Source: Methylococcaceae bacterium UBA4132 (lineage in GTDB: Bacteria > Pseudomonadota > Gammaproteobacteria > Methylococcales > Methylomonadaceae). Taken from it: DNA of 35,968 bases. The DNA lies in the NCBI GenBank assembly GCA_002380945.1, contig DFWO01000103.1, positions 8,004 through 43,971 of the forward strand, written 5' to 3'. This document shows, in pieces, positions 16,593 through 25,262 of the stretch; within the stretch, counting starts at the first letter, position 1; each line of letters starts with the position of its first letter. Under the pieces are notes generated by a model that was given only the letters and a program-made list of their open reading frames with translations, was not told where the DNA came from and ran no database searches. Both the position numbers and the translations under genes were made by a program.

Positions 16593-18117
16593 ACAGTTGC
16601 CACTGTTGTTGACGAATGAGGGCTAAGCAGGCGCGTAGTTCTTGTTCCAGAGCGCGGTCTACGCTGAGAAACGGACTACATCTGCGTACTGATGTAACGG
16701 TTTGTTGTAAATCGGGGCTTAATGTATCGAGATTACCGCGCAGTTCCACGCCTTGCACTGCGGCGAATAACACCGCCACTGCGACTTGTTCAGTGAGTTC
16801 TAAAATGCGCATACAGTCACGGGCAGCGATTGTTCCCATGCTCACTTTGTCTTGATTGTGACATTCGGTGGAACGCGAAAACACGCTGGCTGGCATAGTG
16901 AGTTTAAGAGCTTCAGCCGTCCATGCGGACACGGCAATCTGCACAGCTTTAAAACCGTGATTAATCATCGCCTGTTCAGCGGTCGCGCCTGATAAATTGG
17001 CAGGCAGTCCATGATTAAATTTGGTGTCCATAAGTTGCGCCATTTGCCTGTCCAGTAAATCGGCAAGATTGGCAACCGCTGTTTTTAAACTGTCCATTGC
17101 AAAAGCGATATGCCCGCCGTAAAAATGCCCACCGTGTAAAACCCGTTCATTGTCAGCATCAATAATGGGGTTGTCGTTGGCACTGTTTAATTCAGTTTCA
17201 ATAAACTGTCGTAGCCACGGTAGCGAATCTTCCAGTACACCAATAACATGTGGTGCACAGCGTAATGAATAACGGTCTTGCAAGCGAGTATCGTGACGCG
17301 GCGCGTGGTCGGTGACTTGTAAATCGGTGCGTATGCGTTCGGCGACACGGTTTTGTCCGACATGGGGTTTAACGGCAAACAGTTGTTCATCAAAGTGGTA
17401 GGCGTTACCTTTTAAGGCTATAGATGTCAGGCTGGTAATGCGGGTGCATAAGCGCGATAAATAGTCAGCGCGTTGATAAGCAAGACAAGCAATTCCTGTC
17501 ATCGCCGCTGTACCGTTCATAATAGCTAGGCATTCTTTGGGTTTTAGCGTTAGTGGTTCGATGTTTAACTGCGCAAAAACGGTTTGTGTTGCTTGTCGTT
17601 CGCCTTGATAGTACACCTCGCGTTCACCTGCTAACACGGCTGCCAAATAAGACAGCGGCGTTAAATCACCACTCGCTCCGACTGAACCTTCTTGTGGTAT
17701 CAGCGGCAAAATATCCAATTTTAATAGCGTGGCGAGTTGTTGCAACAGCTTATAACGCACGCCTGAATAGCCACGCGCCAGACTGGTTAATCGAGTCGCC
17801 AAAATGGCGCGGGTTTGCTCAGCATCAAAATAAGCACCTAAGCCACACCCGTGAAACGTATATAAATGGCGCGGCAGTTCTTCCACTAACGGCAGTGGAA
17901 TCGATACTGTGCAGGAATCGCCGAAGCCTGTCGTTACCCCATAAACAAAGCCTTCTTCTTTTAATAACGTTTCAATGAATGCCGCGCCTTTATCAATACG
18001 CTGCATAAAATCAGGGTCGGTGCTGAGTTCAAGCGGTGCGTGTTGCTGAGCAAGTTGGCAAATATCTTCAATGTTGAGAGCGTGACCATTAAAGACGATG
18101 GTGGTTTTGTTAGTCAT
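16585..18117 (-). CDS. aromatic amino acid ammonia lyase (HAL/TAL/PAL family), MIO enzyme
   Basis: This 510-residue enzyme removes ammonia from an aromatic amino acid, probably giving an aryl-acrylate (coumarate or cinnamate) as polyene starter. The MIO cofactor triad Ala-Ser-Gly lies at 148-150 in GSVGASGDLTPLS. The catalytic Tyr lies in YGVTTGFG (residues 59-66). The selectivity pair falls in LYTFHGCGLG as Phe88-His89. This matches none of the textbook pairs exactly (Ser-His for histidase, His-Leu for tyrosine lyase, Phe-Leu for phenylalanine lyase), so the substrate cannot be fixed. Length fits the family. It overlaps the LPLAT gene by 8 bp and the thioesterase gene by 8 bp. A plain histidase (hutH) is unlikely, because no hut genes are nearby. 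Confidence 0.92.
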   Translation of the reverse strand: MTNKTTIVFNGHALNIEDICQLAQQHAPLELSTDPDFMQRIDKGAAFIETLLKEEGFVYGVTTGFGDSCTVSIPLPLVEELPRHLYTFHGCGLGAYFDAEQTRAILATRLTSLARGYSGVRYKLLQQLATLLKLDILPLIPQEGSVGASGDLTPLSYLAAVLAGEREVYYQGERQATQTVFAQLNIEPLTLKPKECLAIMNGTAAMTGIACLAYQRADYLSRLCTRITSLTSIALKGNAYHFDEQLFAVKPHVGQNRVAERIRTDLQVTDHAPRHDTRLQDRYSLRCAPHVIGVLEDSLPWLRQFIETELNSANDNPIIDADNERVLHGGHFYGGHIAFAMDSLKTAVANLADLLDRQMAQLMDTKFNHGLPANLSGATAEQAMINHGFKAVQIAVSAWTAEALKLTMPASVFSRSTECHNQDKVSMGTIAARDCMRILELTEQVAVAVLFAAVQGVELRGNLDTLSPDLQQTVTSVRRCSPFLSVDRALEQELRACLALIRQQQWQLYD

Positions 18118-19024
18118 TATCGGTGTGCCAAAAATCGAAAAAATTGAACCATTGTAACGGTTCTTTTAAACAGTAAATTTGTAAGCGGTCTGCATAAAGC
18201 TGAATAACGTGCTGTATGGACTGCTCGCGGTTTTTTCTGGGCAAGGTTAATAAATCGCTAAAGTGGTCGAAGTAAACTGCATATTTGCCTTGCTGTTTTA
18301 AACAGAACACCGTGTAAACAGGGCATTTTAATAACGCAGCTAAAATAAACGCGCCTTGTGGAAACAATGCCTCTGCACCTAAAAAAGTGGCACGGCTAGT
18401 GCGTTGTGAGTGACTGACAGGGGTTCGATCGGCGGCGATAATCACTAATTCACCTGCGTCAATTTTATCGCTCAGCATCATGGCAGTCGCGGCAGTTATC
18501 TCAGTGACTTGGATAAGATTTAAGCGGCTGTTGTCGCTAGTTTTATTTAACAAGCGGTTAAATTTCTCCGCGTGTTTAGTATGAACCAACACGTTAATGC
18601 GTAGTGCTGCATCAAAATCAGCGATAACGCGGCACACTTCGAGATTGCCAAGATGTGAACCTAACAACACTGCGCCGCGTCCTTTATGGATTTCGGCGAT
18701 TAAGTTGTCACGTCCATGATACTGAACATCGGCTTCTGATAACGCGCCAGACCACGCGGCGAGTTTATCAATCAGAGCATTAGCAAAGCTGATAAAGTGT
18801 TTAAAGCTTAACCATAAGCCTGCATTTAACGGCGTGAATGCGGCGATTTTATTGAGATACGTTAGACTGGCTTGTCGTGCAAGGCGATTTGTTAGCCAGT
18901 AATAACTCACGACGGGGTATAAAAATACTTGTAATACGCCGCGCCCACACAGCAAATAAACGCGCAACAATAAACGCATTCCCCAGATAACACTGCGCTC
19001 TTCAATCTGCGCCCAGTGTTTCAT
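18110..19024 (-). CDS. LpxL/HtrB-like lipid acyltransferase of the aryl-polyene cluster
   Basis: From the ATG at 19024 this is a 304-residue LPLAT-family acyltransferase. The catalytic HxxxxE-type motif reads HLGNLE (His124 to Glu129), and an N-terminal hydrophobic helix (MRLLLRVYLLCGRGVLQVFL) should tether it to the inner membrane. The chosen start overlaps the preceding glycosyltransferase stop as ATGA and has AAGG upstream. A TTG at 19030 would add two residues and is less likely. It probably transfers an acyl chain, perhaps the finished aryl polyene, to a lipid or sugar anchor. That role is inferred from cluster membership. A lipid A function is less likely in this setting. Confidence 0.9.
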   Translation of the reverse strand: MKHWAQIEERSVIWGMRLLLRVYLLCGRGVLQVFLYPVVSYYWLTNRLARQASLTYLNKIAAFTPLNAGLWLSFKHFISFANALIDKLAAWSGALSEADVQYHGRDNLIAEIHKGRGAVLLGSHLGNLEVCRVIADFDAALRINVLVHTKHAEKFNRLLNKTSDNSRLNLIQVTEITAATAMMLSDKIDAGELVIIAADRTPVSHSQRTSRATFLGAEALFPQGAFILAALLKCPVYTVFCLKQQGKYAVYFDHFSDLLTLPRKNREQSIQHVIQLYADRLQIYCLKEPLQWFNFFDFWHTDND

Positions 19025-19755
19025 TGCCAATGCCTTGCTAATAAATTTGGCACGCGTATCAGCATTCCAAAAAACAACCGCGCATGAGTCGCTGAAATCA
19101 TGACATTATCGCGCCATAGTTTGAAGTGCGACACACCATCGCTGGGATAATTAACAGCGGTTGCCAGATTAATCGTCTCGACACCTTGCCAATACAAACG
19201 CACGACTATATCAATGTCAAAATCCATGCGCTGAGCGATTAGCTGGCTGTTAATCAATCGCGCAACGGCTGACAGTGGATAGACACGAAAGCCGCACATA
19301 CCATCGGCGATTGCCAGCGATAAGGTGTTGATGGCTATCCAGAAATTAGTCACCCGCCGACCGTATAATCGACTTTTTGGCACCGAGTTATCAAAAGCAG
19401 GGTTGCCTAAAATTATCGTATTGGGATTTTGCTGAGCTACGTCTAAAAAGTGTGGAATATCCGCCACGTTATGCTGTCCATCTGCATCAATTTGTAGCGC
19501 GTGTGTGTAACCCAATTGTATCGCGGCATTAAAACCATCCAACATTGCCGCACCTTTGCCGCCATTTTCGGCACGGTTTATTAGCGTAAGCCAGTTTTCG
19601 TGTTGCTTGGCGCAGTTTTCCAGTACCGCTGAACACACGGCTGAACTGCCGTCATTAACTAGTAAACAAGGAATACCATGTTGCTTTAAGTGGGCGATAA
19701 CCTGAACGATGGCGTGTTCGTGATTATAAACAGGGATGATGATGCAGGGTTTCAT
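19021..19755 (-). CDS. family 2 glycosyltransferase of the aryl-polyene cluster
   Basis: From the ATG at 19755 this is a 244-residue GT-A fold glycosyltransferase of the dolichyl-phosphate-mannose-synthase-like type. It opens with KPCIIIPVYNHE. The nucleotide-sugar site reads VNDGSS (33-38) and the metal site reads DADGQH (90-95). The start was chosen because it overlaps the ligase stop as ATGA, whereas an in-frame start at 19809 lies deep within the ligase gene. It likely adds the sugar or glycerol-linked headgroup of the aryl-polyene lipid. The donor is unknown. Confidence 0.91.
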   Translation of the reverse strand: MKPCIIIPVYNHEHAIVQVIAHLKQHGIPCLLVNDGSSAVCSAVLENCAKQHENWLTLINRAENGGKGAAMLDGFNAAIQLGYTHALQIDADGQHNVADIPHFLDVAQQNPNTIILGNPAFDNSVPKSRLYGRRVTNFWIAINTLSLAIADGMCGFRVYPLSAVARLINSQLIAQRMDFDIDIVVRLYWQGVETINLATAVNYPSDGVSHFKLWRDNVMISATHARLFFGMLIRVPNLLARHWQ

Positions 19756-21428
19756 GGTTGAGTCGCGTAAATAAGTCGCCCTGAACTGTGCGTTCCAGCG
19801 GCTGAACAAAAATTAAAATACAGTTTATGGCTGGCATTATTCCACGTCAGCGTTAAGGTCAGCGTGTCCGAAGGTCGAATAACTTGGACAAATTTGAGAG
19901 CTTCCATCATGGCAAACGGTTGGTCTATAGTGAAAAAACACAAGCCGAAATGCTCAGCCCACGCAATCTGCACCACACCTGCGAGTATCGGATAGTCAGC
20001 GAAGTGATCGGGAAAATAAATCAGCTCTTCTGGGACTTTGAGCATTAGTTCCACGCTGTTGGCTGTCACGCTAACACGCTGTACTTGCGGTAATTTCTGG
20101 CTATCGGTGTCTATCAGGGCTTTAATCAGCGGCTGGTTAATTTTGCCTTGCGCGGTTAAGGGGATGCTATTCAATATCAGCCATTTTCTCGGTAACACCA
20201 CCGCATCAAACCAATTATGAAGCTGGGCGCGTAGTTGTTTGATGAAGGCATTTCTGCCAATCGCTGTTAGTTGTTCTAAACCTGATTCGGTCAACACTAT
20301 CGCCGCGCCGACCATCTCCCTGTTTTTTAGCATCGTGAGCGTAAACGCATCGGCTATCCACAGGGTATCCATCAATCGCCGTTCCAGTTCAGATAACGAC
20401 AGGCGTTTTTCTTCGATTTTCACAATACGATCTTTGCGCCCATGCAGGATAAAGCGTCCATCGGCTTGTAAACTGAGATTATCATCCAAACAAAAAATTT
20501 CCTCGAGATACGGTGACTGTAGTTGCCAGTTATCATCAACACAGCTTAACGCCATGCCCTCAAATGTGTGCCACGCGCTGTCTTGTTGTCGCCACCCAAT
20601 ACCGCCTGTTTCAGAACTGCCGTAAACTTCAATGACTTGTTGTTGGCTGTGGCTGTAAATCTGTTGTCTAGCCGTGTCGGGCAACGCGCCACCTGAACTA
20701 AAAATGGCAGTTAATTGAGCGAGGCGTTGCCACGGTGATTCGTTATCCAGTCGTTTTAATTGTGCGGGGCTGGCAATCCAACACGCGGGATGATTGCCTA
20801 TCGCGTTGACCAGCAGTTCAGGGTTCATGGCGATTTGGCTATGAAAACACCTGCCCGCTGATAAGGGCCACAACACGCGAAACAACAAGCCGTAAATATG
20901 CTGGTGGCTAACGGTTGCCAATATTTCCGCATTGCCTAATTGCTTGCCCCATTGTTTTTCCAACGTAGCGCATTCACGTTCAAATTGAATCAGGCGTTTT
21001 TCTATCGGCTTAGCCTGTCCTGTTGAACCAGAAGTAAAAATCACCAAGCGCGTGTTATCAGGGTTTAACGGCAATAATGCCGCGTGGTCTGTGCTGTTAA
21101 GATGATAATCAAACGCTTGATGCCAATCGCCGATAAGTTGGCATCGGTGTTGCGTCAGTTGCTGAGCTGTTCCCGTGTGATTATTACCTGCAATCCATAC
21201 CTCTTTACCCGCATTAAACAAGGCGAATAACAGCACGGCAAACGGATAGGCATCATCGGTATATAAGGCGTAACGCTGAAACGGTTGGGCGTTGAGTTGT
21301 TTAACCCAATAACTGACAGCGGCATGAAACGCATCGGCGTGATAATAATGCCCTGCATGATAAGCGATTCGAGCGGTTGAAGGTCTTGTCGTCAAGCAAG
21401 CGGATAAGGCAATGAATTTATCGGGCAT
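19752..21428 (-). CDS. AMP-dependent acyl ligase fused to an ApeI-like dehydratase
   Basis: This 558-residue two-domain protein combines starter activation and dehydration. Residues 1-440 form an ANL adenylating enzyme. The phosphate loop TSGSTGQAK is at 132-140, YGSSETG at 269-275, the hinge GRKDRIVKIEEKR is at 330-342, and the catalytic Lys is K429 in TAQGKIN. It would activate the aryl acid for loading on ACP. Residues 455-558 are a FabA/FabZ-type hotdog domain with His475 in FPDHF and a central helix ILAGVVQIAWAEHF. In better-known aryl-polyene clusters the ligase and this dehydratase are separate proteins, so the fusion is notable. The gene overlaps the membrane-protein gene upstream by 11 bp. 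Confidence 0.9.
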   Translation of the reverse strand: MPDKFIALSACLTTRPSTARIAYHAGHYYHADAFHAAVSYWVKQLNAQPFQRYALYTDDAYPFAVLLFALFNAGKEVWIAGNNHTGTAQQLTQHRCQLIGDWHQAFDYHLNSTDHAALLPLNPDNTRLVIFTSGSTGQAKPIEKRLIQFERECATLEKQWGKQLGNAEILATVSHQHIYGLLFRVLWPLSAGRCFHSQIAMNPELLVNAIGNHPACWIASPAQLKRLDNESPWQRLAQLTAIFSSGGALPDTARQQIYSHSQQQVIEVYGSSETGGIGWRQQDSAWHTFEGMALSCVDDNWQLQSPYLEEIFCLDDNLSLQADGRFILHGRKDRIVKIEEKRLSLSELERRLMDTLWIADAFTLTMLKNREMVGAAIVLTESGLEQLTAIGRNAFIKQLRAQLHNWFDAVVLPRKWLILNSIPLTAQGKINQPLIKALIDTDSQKLPQVQRVSVTANSVELMLKVPEELIYFPDHFADYPILAGVVQIAWAEHFGLCFFTIDQPFAMMEALKFVQVIRPSDTLTLTLTWNNASHKLYFNFCSAAGTHSSGRLIYATQP

Positions 21429-21969
21429 GGTGTTGGGTTTTTATTCTAACAAGGTATTCACCCACCAATAACACGCCCATCATAAGATAAGCAATCAAGC
21501 CGTTGTATAAACTCCAGATTTCAACGCTACTGTACAACGCAGTTGCGAGGGCAATACTGCCATTGATGATAAAAAAACCGCACCAGATTTGCGTGACGCG
21601 ACGGGTATAAATAACGCCTTCGGGCGGTAAATCGGGGTGCTGAATTCTGGCAATGCGTTCAATCACACTAGGCGGCGACCATAAACTCCATGAAAATAAT
21701 ATCAACATCAACGCATTAACAATGGCAGGATAAAAACGCAAAGTGAGCAATTCATTACTCCAAATCGCAACGCCGCAATACAGCATTCCAACCAGTAACA
21801 GCGGGCTACTCCAATGTTTAACGCTATAACTTGCCGCCAGTCTAATAGCTAGCAACACACACAATAAACTGGCGATTTTCCACGGTGCTAAATATTGCGT
21901 GCCGAAATACACCGCGAAAGGATAGAGCATGGTGAGAAAGCCAATGAAGCCGTTGATTAGTATGCGCAT
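21418..21969 (-). CDS. COG4648-like integral membrane protein of the aryl-polyene cluster
   Basis: From the ATG at 21969 this is a 183-residue protein with about five or six hydrophobic helices, for example FLTMLYPFAVYFGTQYL, IASLLCVLLAIRLAAS and GLIAYLMMGVLLVGEYL. A central loop carries RIQHPDLPP. Proteins of this kind recur between the ACP and ligase genes of aryl-polyene clusters, but their biochemical role is not known to me. The start lies one base after the stop of the second ACP. Upstream in-frame starts such as 22011 would run back into that gene and are unlikely. It could be an anchor or assembly partner of the biosynthetic complex. Confidence 0.8.
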   Translation of the reverse strand: MRILINGFIGFLTMLYPFAVYFGTQYLAPWKIASLLCVLLAIRLAASYSVKHWSSPLLLVGMLYCGVAIWSNELLTLRFYPAIVNALMLILFSWSLWSPPSVIERIARIQHPDLPPEGVIYTRRVTQIWCGFFIINGSIALATALYSSVEIWSLYNGLIAYLMMGVLLVGEYLVRIKTQHHAR

Positions 21970-21970
21970 A

Positions 21971-22219
21971 TTAATGCAGCATACGGTAAACCGCATCCAC
22001 CACGTCACCAATCGTCCGTGCTGTTTTAAAATCTTCTGGTTTAACGGGTTTACCTGTCGTTTCTTTTAGCCGTACTATCATGTCGATAGCATCAATGCTG
22101 TCAAAATCAAGGTCTTCGTACAGTCTAGCACTCAGGGTAATATCGTCTGCATCCAGCTCAAACAGTTCGACCATGATGGTTTTTATTGCGGCTAAAATAT
22201 CTTCACGCGTGTTCATCAT
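21971..22219 (-). CDS. acyl carrier protein (second of the pair)
   Basis: This is an 82-residue acyl carrier protein with the phosphopantetheine site DFDSIDAIDM, the Ser lying near residue 40. It has an acidic helix II and the usual four-helix length. It lies 4 bp after the other ACP gene and 1 bp before the membrane-protein gene. In aryl-polyene systems two ACPs work with the ketosynthases and ligase, one probably carrying the starter or extending chain. Which ACP does which cannot be told from sequence. The start at 22219 is preceded by a codon pair that allows ATG at 22219 or 22216. Confidence 0.92.
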   Translation of the reverse strand: MMNTREDILAAIKTIMVELFELDADDITLSARLYEDLDFDSIDAIDMIVRLKETTGKPVKPEDFKTARTIGDVVDAVYRMLH

Positions 22220-22223
22220 AGCG

Positions 22224-22472
22224 TTAACCTCGCACTGATTGAATATAAGCCGCTAAGCTCGACACTGAAGAAAAAATCTTCACTACATCTTCTTTTTCAG
22301 CCTCAATTTTTACACCATATTTTTTGCGTATCGCCAAGCCCAACTCCAAGGCATCGATTGAATCTAGTCCTAAACCCTCATTAAATAACGGTGCGTGACT
22401 GTCTATATCGGCAACGCTGAGGTCTTCCAACGCTAGTGCATCAATGATTAATTGTTTTAATTCTGTTTCCAT
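22224..22472 (-). CDS. acyl carrier protein (first of the pair)
   Basis: This is an 82-residue acyl carrier protein with the phosphopantetheine attachment motif GLDSIDALEL. Its sequence differs clearly from the neighbouring ACP, so the pair is not a recent duplication. It overlaps the upstream acyltransferase gene by 16 bp. Its position beside PlsC and chain-length-factor genes is typical of aryl-polyene loci, where it would hold the growing chain for the type II polyketide machinery. Confidence 0.92.
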   Translation of the reverse strand: METELKQLIIDALALEDLSVADIDSHAPLFNEGLGLDSIDALELGLAIRKKYGVKIEAEKEDVVKIFSSVSSLAAYIQSVRG

Positions 22473-23245
22473 AATTCTCTTTGTTGAGTGAAATAATGTT
22501 CTAAGTAGCGATTAAATCGGCGCACGGCGATTGATTTAGGTTCTAACTGGGTAAACTCCGTTAAGTCCACATCATCACCCACATTCATGGTCAAATGAAA
22601 GCGGCGTTCGGGAATGTGATACCACGGCTCAGCTTTAGTTAGTGTGCTGGGCGTACAGGAAATAGTTACCAAGGTGACGGTTGTATTTGCCTGTAACGCG
22701 ATTGCCGCCGCGCCACGCTGAAAATGATACGGTTTATTCGGCACAGAACGCGTACCTTCTGGAAAAATAATCATACTGCCGCCCGACTGCAACCACGCTA
22801 CACAGTCGGCAATCATTTTTTCAGGATCGCCATTACTAATATAACCTGCGTTTAAAATCGGACCACGCATAAACGGATTACGCCACAGACTGTCTTTGAC
22901 TATACAGTTTGCCTGTTTAATGCGGCTGATTAAAAATACCACATCTATCAGTGTCGGATGATTAGCAATAATCAACTGTCCCGCACGGTTGAGCTTTTCC
23001 AAGCCGTTTATTTGGTAAGTCATGATGCCGATTTTGTGCATTAAGCCGATGAATACATAAAAGCTGTAATGCACCACGCGTTGACCACGGCTGATGCGTT
23101 GTAACCGACTGGCTGGCAACACCGACAGCACAGGAAACACTAACAACCACAACAGTAAACCGCCCAGCCCAAAACAAACAAAGCTAAAGCCTGTCGCAAA
23201 CAGCCGCCAACCGTAGTCTAACAAACGTGTTATTTTTTGCACCAT
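22457..23245 (-). CDS. PlsC-type 1-acyl-glycerol-3-phosphate acyltransferase-like enzyme
   Basis: This 262-residue membrane-associated acyltransferase has a hydrophobic N-terminal helix (about 18-42). The catalytic NHPTLID motif is at His96 and Asp101, and FPEGTRS is at 161-167 (glycerol-phosphate binding). It sits between the chain-length-factor-like gene, which it overlaps by 16 bp, and the first ACP gene. In aryl-polyene clusters such an enzyme probably builds or acylates the glycerolipid anchor from ACP-bound chains. A housekeeping plsC role is possible but less likely given the tight operon packing. Confidence 0.9.
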   Translation of the reverse strand: MVQKITRLLDYGWRLFATGFSFVCFGLGGLLLWLLVFPVLSVLPASRLQRISRGQRVVHYSFYVFIGLMHKIGIMTYQINGLEKLNRAGQLIIANHPTLIDVVFLISRIKQANCIVKDSLWRNPFMRGPILNAGYISNGDPEKMIADCVAWLQSGGSMIIFPEGTRSVPNKPYHFQRGAAAIALQANTTVTLVTISCTPSTLTKAEPWYHIPERRFHLTMNVGDDVDLTEFTQLEPKSIAVRRFNRYLEHYFTQQRELWKQN

Positions 23246-23919
23246 GTCCAGTTGCCTAAATTCAACGCCTGCTCATCGGTAAGCAGGAATTTTAAAAATG
23301 CCAGCAATTGTACCGAATGCTCACCCGCATCACGAGTGTCTGTTGAGCGGTTCAATGATAACGACAAACCTGCACCACTTAAGGAAAGTCGTAACGCTAA
23401 TACGCAAGACCCAGCACTATTGAGATTAAACGGCGCGGTGGGATAAAAATCAGCGATAGGTTCATCATATAAAACCACCAATACTTCATTCGCGCCTTCA
23501 TGCAGAATGCCCAGAGCGTCGATAAAAGCGGGTGCAATACCTTCTCGACCTGAGGCAATGACGGTAATTTCTTGATGATTGTGATAAGCGATAGAAAACA
23601 AACCCGCAATCGCATTATGTACAGACAAACTAAATGCGGTCGGTGATAACTCCTCACCTGCTTGAATGGCTTTGAGCATTTCCAGCGATTTACTCAATTC
23701 ACCGTGAGCTGAACTGAACACCACAGGTAATGCTTCACCCGCGTCAATACAACGGTCGGCAACCGCAAACACCGCTTTCGCCAATGGCGTTAATCTACGT
23801 TGTAACAACTTAGGTACACACGCGGGAACGCTGACGTTGTTCGCGTCTATCAATCTGTCATCTCCGTCGTTTATCTCTGGAGACCACGCACTCCACTTGC
23901 GTAAAATAAAATCAGGCAT
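23230..23919 (-). CDS. ketosynthase-like chain-length-factor protein (Ketoacyl-synt_2)
   Basis: This protein has about 229 residues and matches only the N-terminal half of a thiolase-fold ketosynthase. It shows FSLSVHNAIAGLFSIAY and a hydrophobic VLVVLYDEPI strand but lacks the active-site TACSS cysteine motif. This fits the catalytically inactive partner (chain-length factor) that pairs with an active ketosynthase in aryl-polyene systems. The start was placed at the ATG at 23919, because AATGAG lies at good spacing before it. A GTG two codons upstream (23925) is the alternative. It is the first gene of the minus arm and is divergent from the FAD oxidoreductase gene. Confidence 0.82.
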   Translation of the reverse strand: MPDFILRKWSAWSPEINDGDDRLIDANNVSVPACVPKLLQRRLTPLAKAVFAVADRCIDAGEALPVVFSSAHGELSKSLEMLKAIQAGEELSPTAFSLSVHNAIAGLFSIAYHNHQEITVIASGREGIAPAFIDALGILHEGANEVLVVLYDEPIADFYPTAPFNLNSAGSCVLALRLSLSGAGLSLSLNRSTDTRDAGEHSVQLLAFLKFLLTDEQALNLGNWTWCKK

Positions 23920-23925
23920 CGTCAC

Positions 23926-24044
23926 TCATTATTAAAAATCCCTGTATTATTACCACAACTATTAGTGCTTGAATTATAAAATAAGCTCAATAATCCATTC
24001 AGCCCGATTTTAAACATCATCAATTTAACAGAGATAATCATCGA
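23926..24044. promoter_or_regulatory. divergent promoter region between the two aryl-polyene arms
   Basis: About 120 AT-rich bases separate the first genes of the two arms, so promoters for both should lie here. Several TATAAT- and TAATAAT-like boxes occur (for example around 23940-23955 and 23975-23990), but none has an unambiguous -35 partner. A GAGATAA ribosome site precedes the FAD gene. No clear operator palindrome was found. Confidence 0.5.
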
Positions 24045-25262
24045 ATGCGTAAAGTTGTTATCATAGGCGCGGGACCGTCTGGCAGTATTGCGGGTGCATT
24101 ATTGCAAAATAAAGGCTATCACGTCACCATTTTAGAGCGTCAGCAATTTCCGCGTTTCAGTATCGGTGAAAGTCTGTTACCGCAATGTATGGAATTCATT
24201 GCACAAGCGGGCATGATGGACGCGGTGGTTAAAGCGGGGTTTCAGTTTAAAAACGGGGCTGCGTTTGTGTACCGTGAACAATACTCAGAATTTATGTTTG
24301 AGGATAAATTTACCGCAGGTATGGGAACAACATTCCAAGTGCAGCGCGGTCGCTTTGACAATATTCTGGCTCAAGAAGCAGTACGCATGGGCGTAGATAT
24401 ACGTTGGCAGACGGAAGTGATGGCGGTGGATTTTTCTGGTGATAAGCCAAGACTTGAAGTGCGTGAACCGTCTGGTGAAGTGGTCAATTGTGAGGCTGAT
24501 TTTGTGCTGGATGCCAGTGGTTTTGGACGTATTTTGCCACGTTTGCTTGATTTAGAGTCGCCTTCGGGTTTTCCCGTTAGAAAGGCGTTGTTTGGGCATA
24601 TTGAAGACCGTATTACCGCTGGGCAGTTTGATAGAAATAAAATACGCATTACCGTTCATCCTGACCATAAAGATGTGTGGTTTTGGTTGATTCCGTTTAG
24701 TAATGGGCGTAGCAGTATCGGCGTGGTTGCCGAAGAAAGTTTTTATCAGTCGCTGGACGATAATAAAATCGCGTTGCGGGATATTATTAATCAGGATAAC
24801 GGTTTGCGAGAATTATTAAAAAATGCCGTGTTTGATGAGCCAATTAATGCCATTGTTGGCTATTCTGCCAATGTCAAAACTCTGTACGGCAACGGTTATG
24901 CGTTGTTGGGTAATGCGGGGGAGTTTTTAGACCCTGTTTTTTCATCGGGTGTCACCATTGCCATGAAGTCTGCCAGTCTTACTGCTGAGGTATTAGATAG
25001 ACAATTTAAAGGTGAAACCGTGGATTGGAACGTGGATTACGCACTGCCTTTGCAACGTGGTGTGAATACCTTTCGGGTATTTGTTGATGCGTGGTATGAC
25101 GGACGTTTTCAAGATGTGATTTTTCATAGTGAACAGCAACCTGAGATTAAAGCCATGATTTGTTCCATACTAGCGGGCTATGCGTGGGATGAAGCGAATC
25201 CTTATGTTAAAAATGCGCGAGCCAGATTGGATACGCTGGTTGAATTATGCCGCGCGGATTAA
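24045..25262 (+). CDS. FAD-dependent oxidoreductase of the aryl-polyene cluster
   Basis: This 405-residue flavoprotein resembles tryptophan-halogenase and geranylgeranyl-reductase types. A Rossmann motif GAGPSG (8-13) opens the protein, followed by ILERQQFPRFSIGESLLP. A second FAD-binding block reads GNAGEFLDPVFSSGV near residue 290. The lysine characteristic of true flavin halogenases was not looked for in detail, and the enzyme is better treated as an oxidoreductase of unknown substrate. Genes of this type are common in aryl-polyene and flexirubin loci and may tailor the aryl head or polyene chain. It starts the plus arm and overlaps the DUF3261-like gene by 16 bp. The ATG at 24045 has a GAGATAA ribosome site. 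Confidence 0.88.
   Translation: MRKVVIIGAGPSGSIAGALLQNKGYHVTILERQQFPRFSIGESLLPQCMEFIAQAGMMDAVVKAGFQFKNGAAFVYREQYSEFMFEDKFTAGMGTTFQVQRGRFDNILAQEAVRMGVDIRWQTEVMAVDFSGDKPRLEVREPSGEVVNCEADFVLDASGFGRILPRLLDLESPSGFPVRKALFGHIEDRITAGQFDRNKIRITVHPDHKDVWFWLIPFSNGRSSIGVVAEESFYQSLDDNKIALRDIINQDNGLRELLKNAVFDEPINAIVGYSANVKTLYGNGYALLGNAGEFLDPVFSSGVTIAMKSASLTAEVLDRQFKGETVDWNVDYALPLQRGVNTFRVFVDAWYDGRFQDVIFHSEQQPEIKAMICSILAGYAWDEANPYVKNARARLDTLVELCRAD

Noticed and set aside
16585..18117. Histidine-degradation hutH
   Set aside because: There are no hut genes nearby, it is coupled to pigment genes, and the selectivity pair is not Ser-His.
19756..19809. Upstream start for the glycosyltransferase
   Set aside because: It would lie deep in the ligase gene. 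The ATG at 19755 gives a 4-bp overlap and the family's usual N-terminus.
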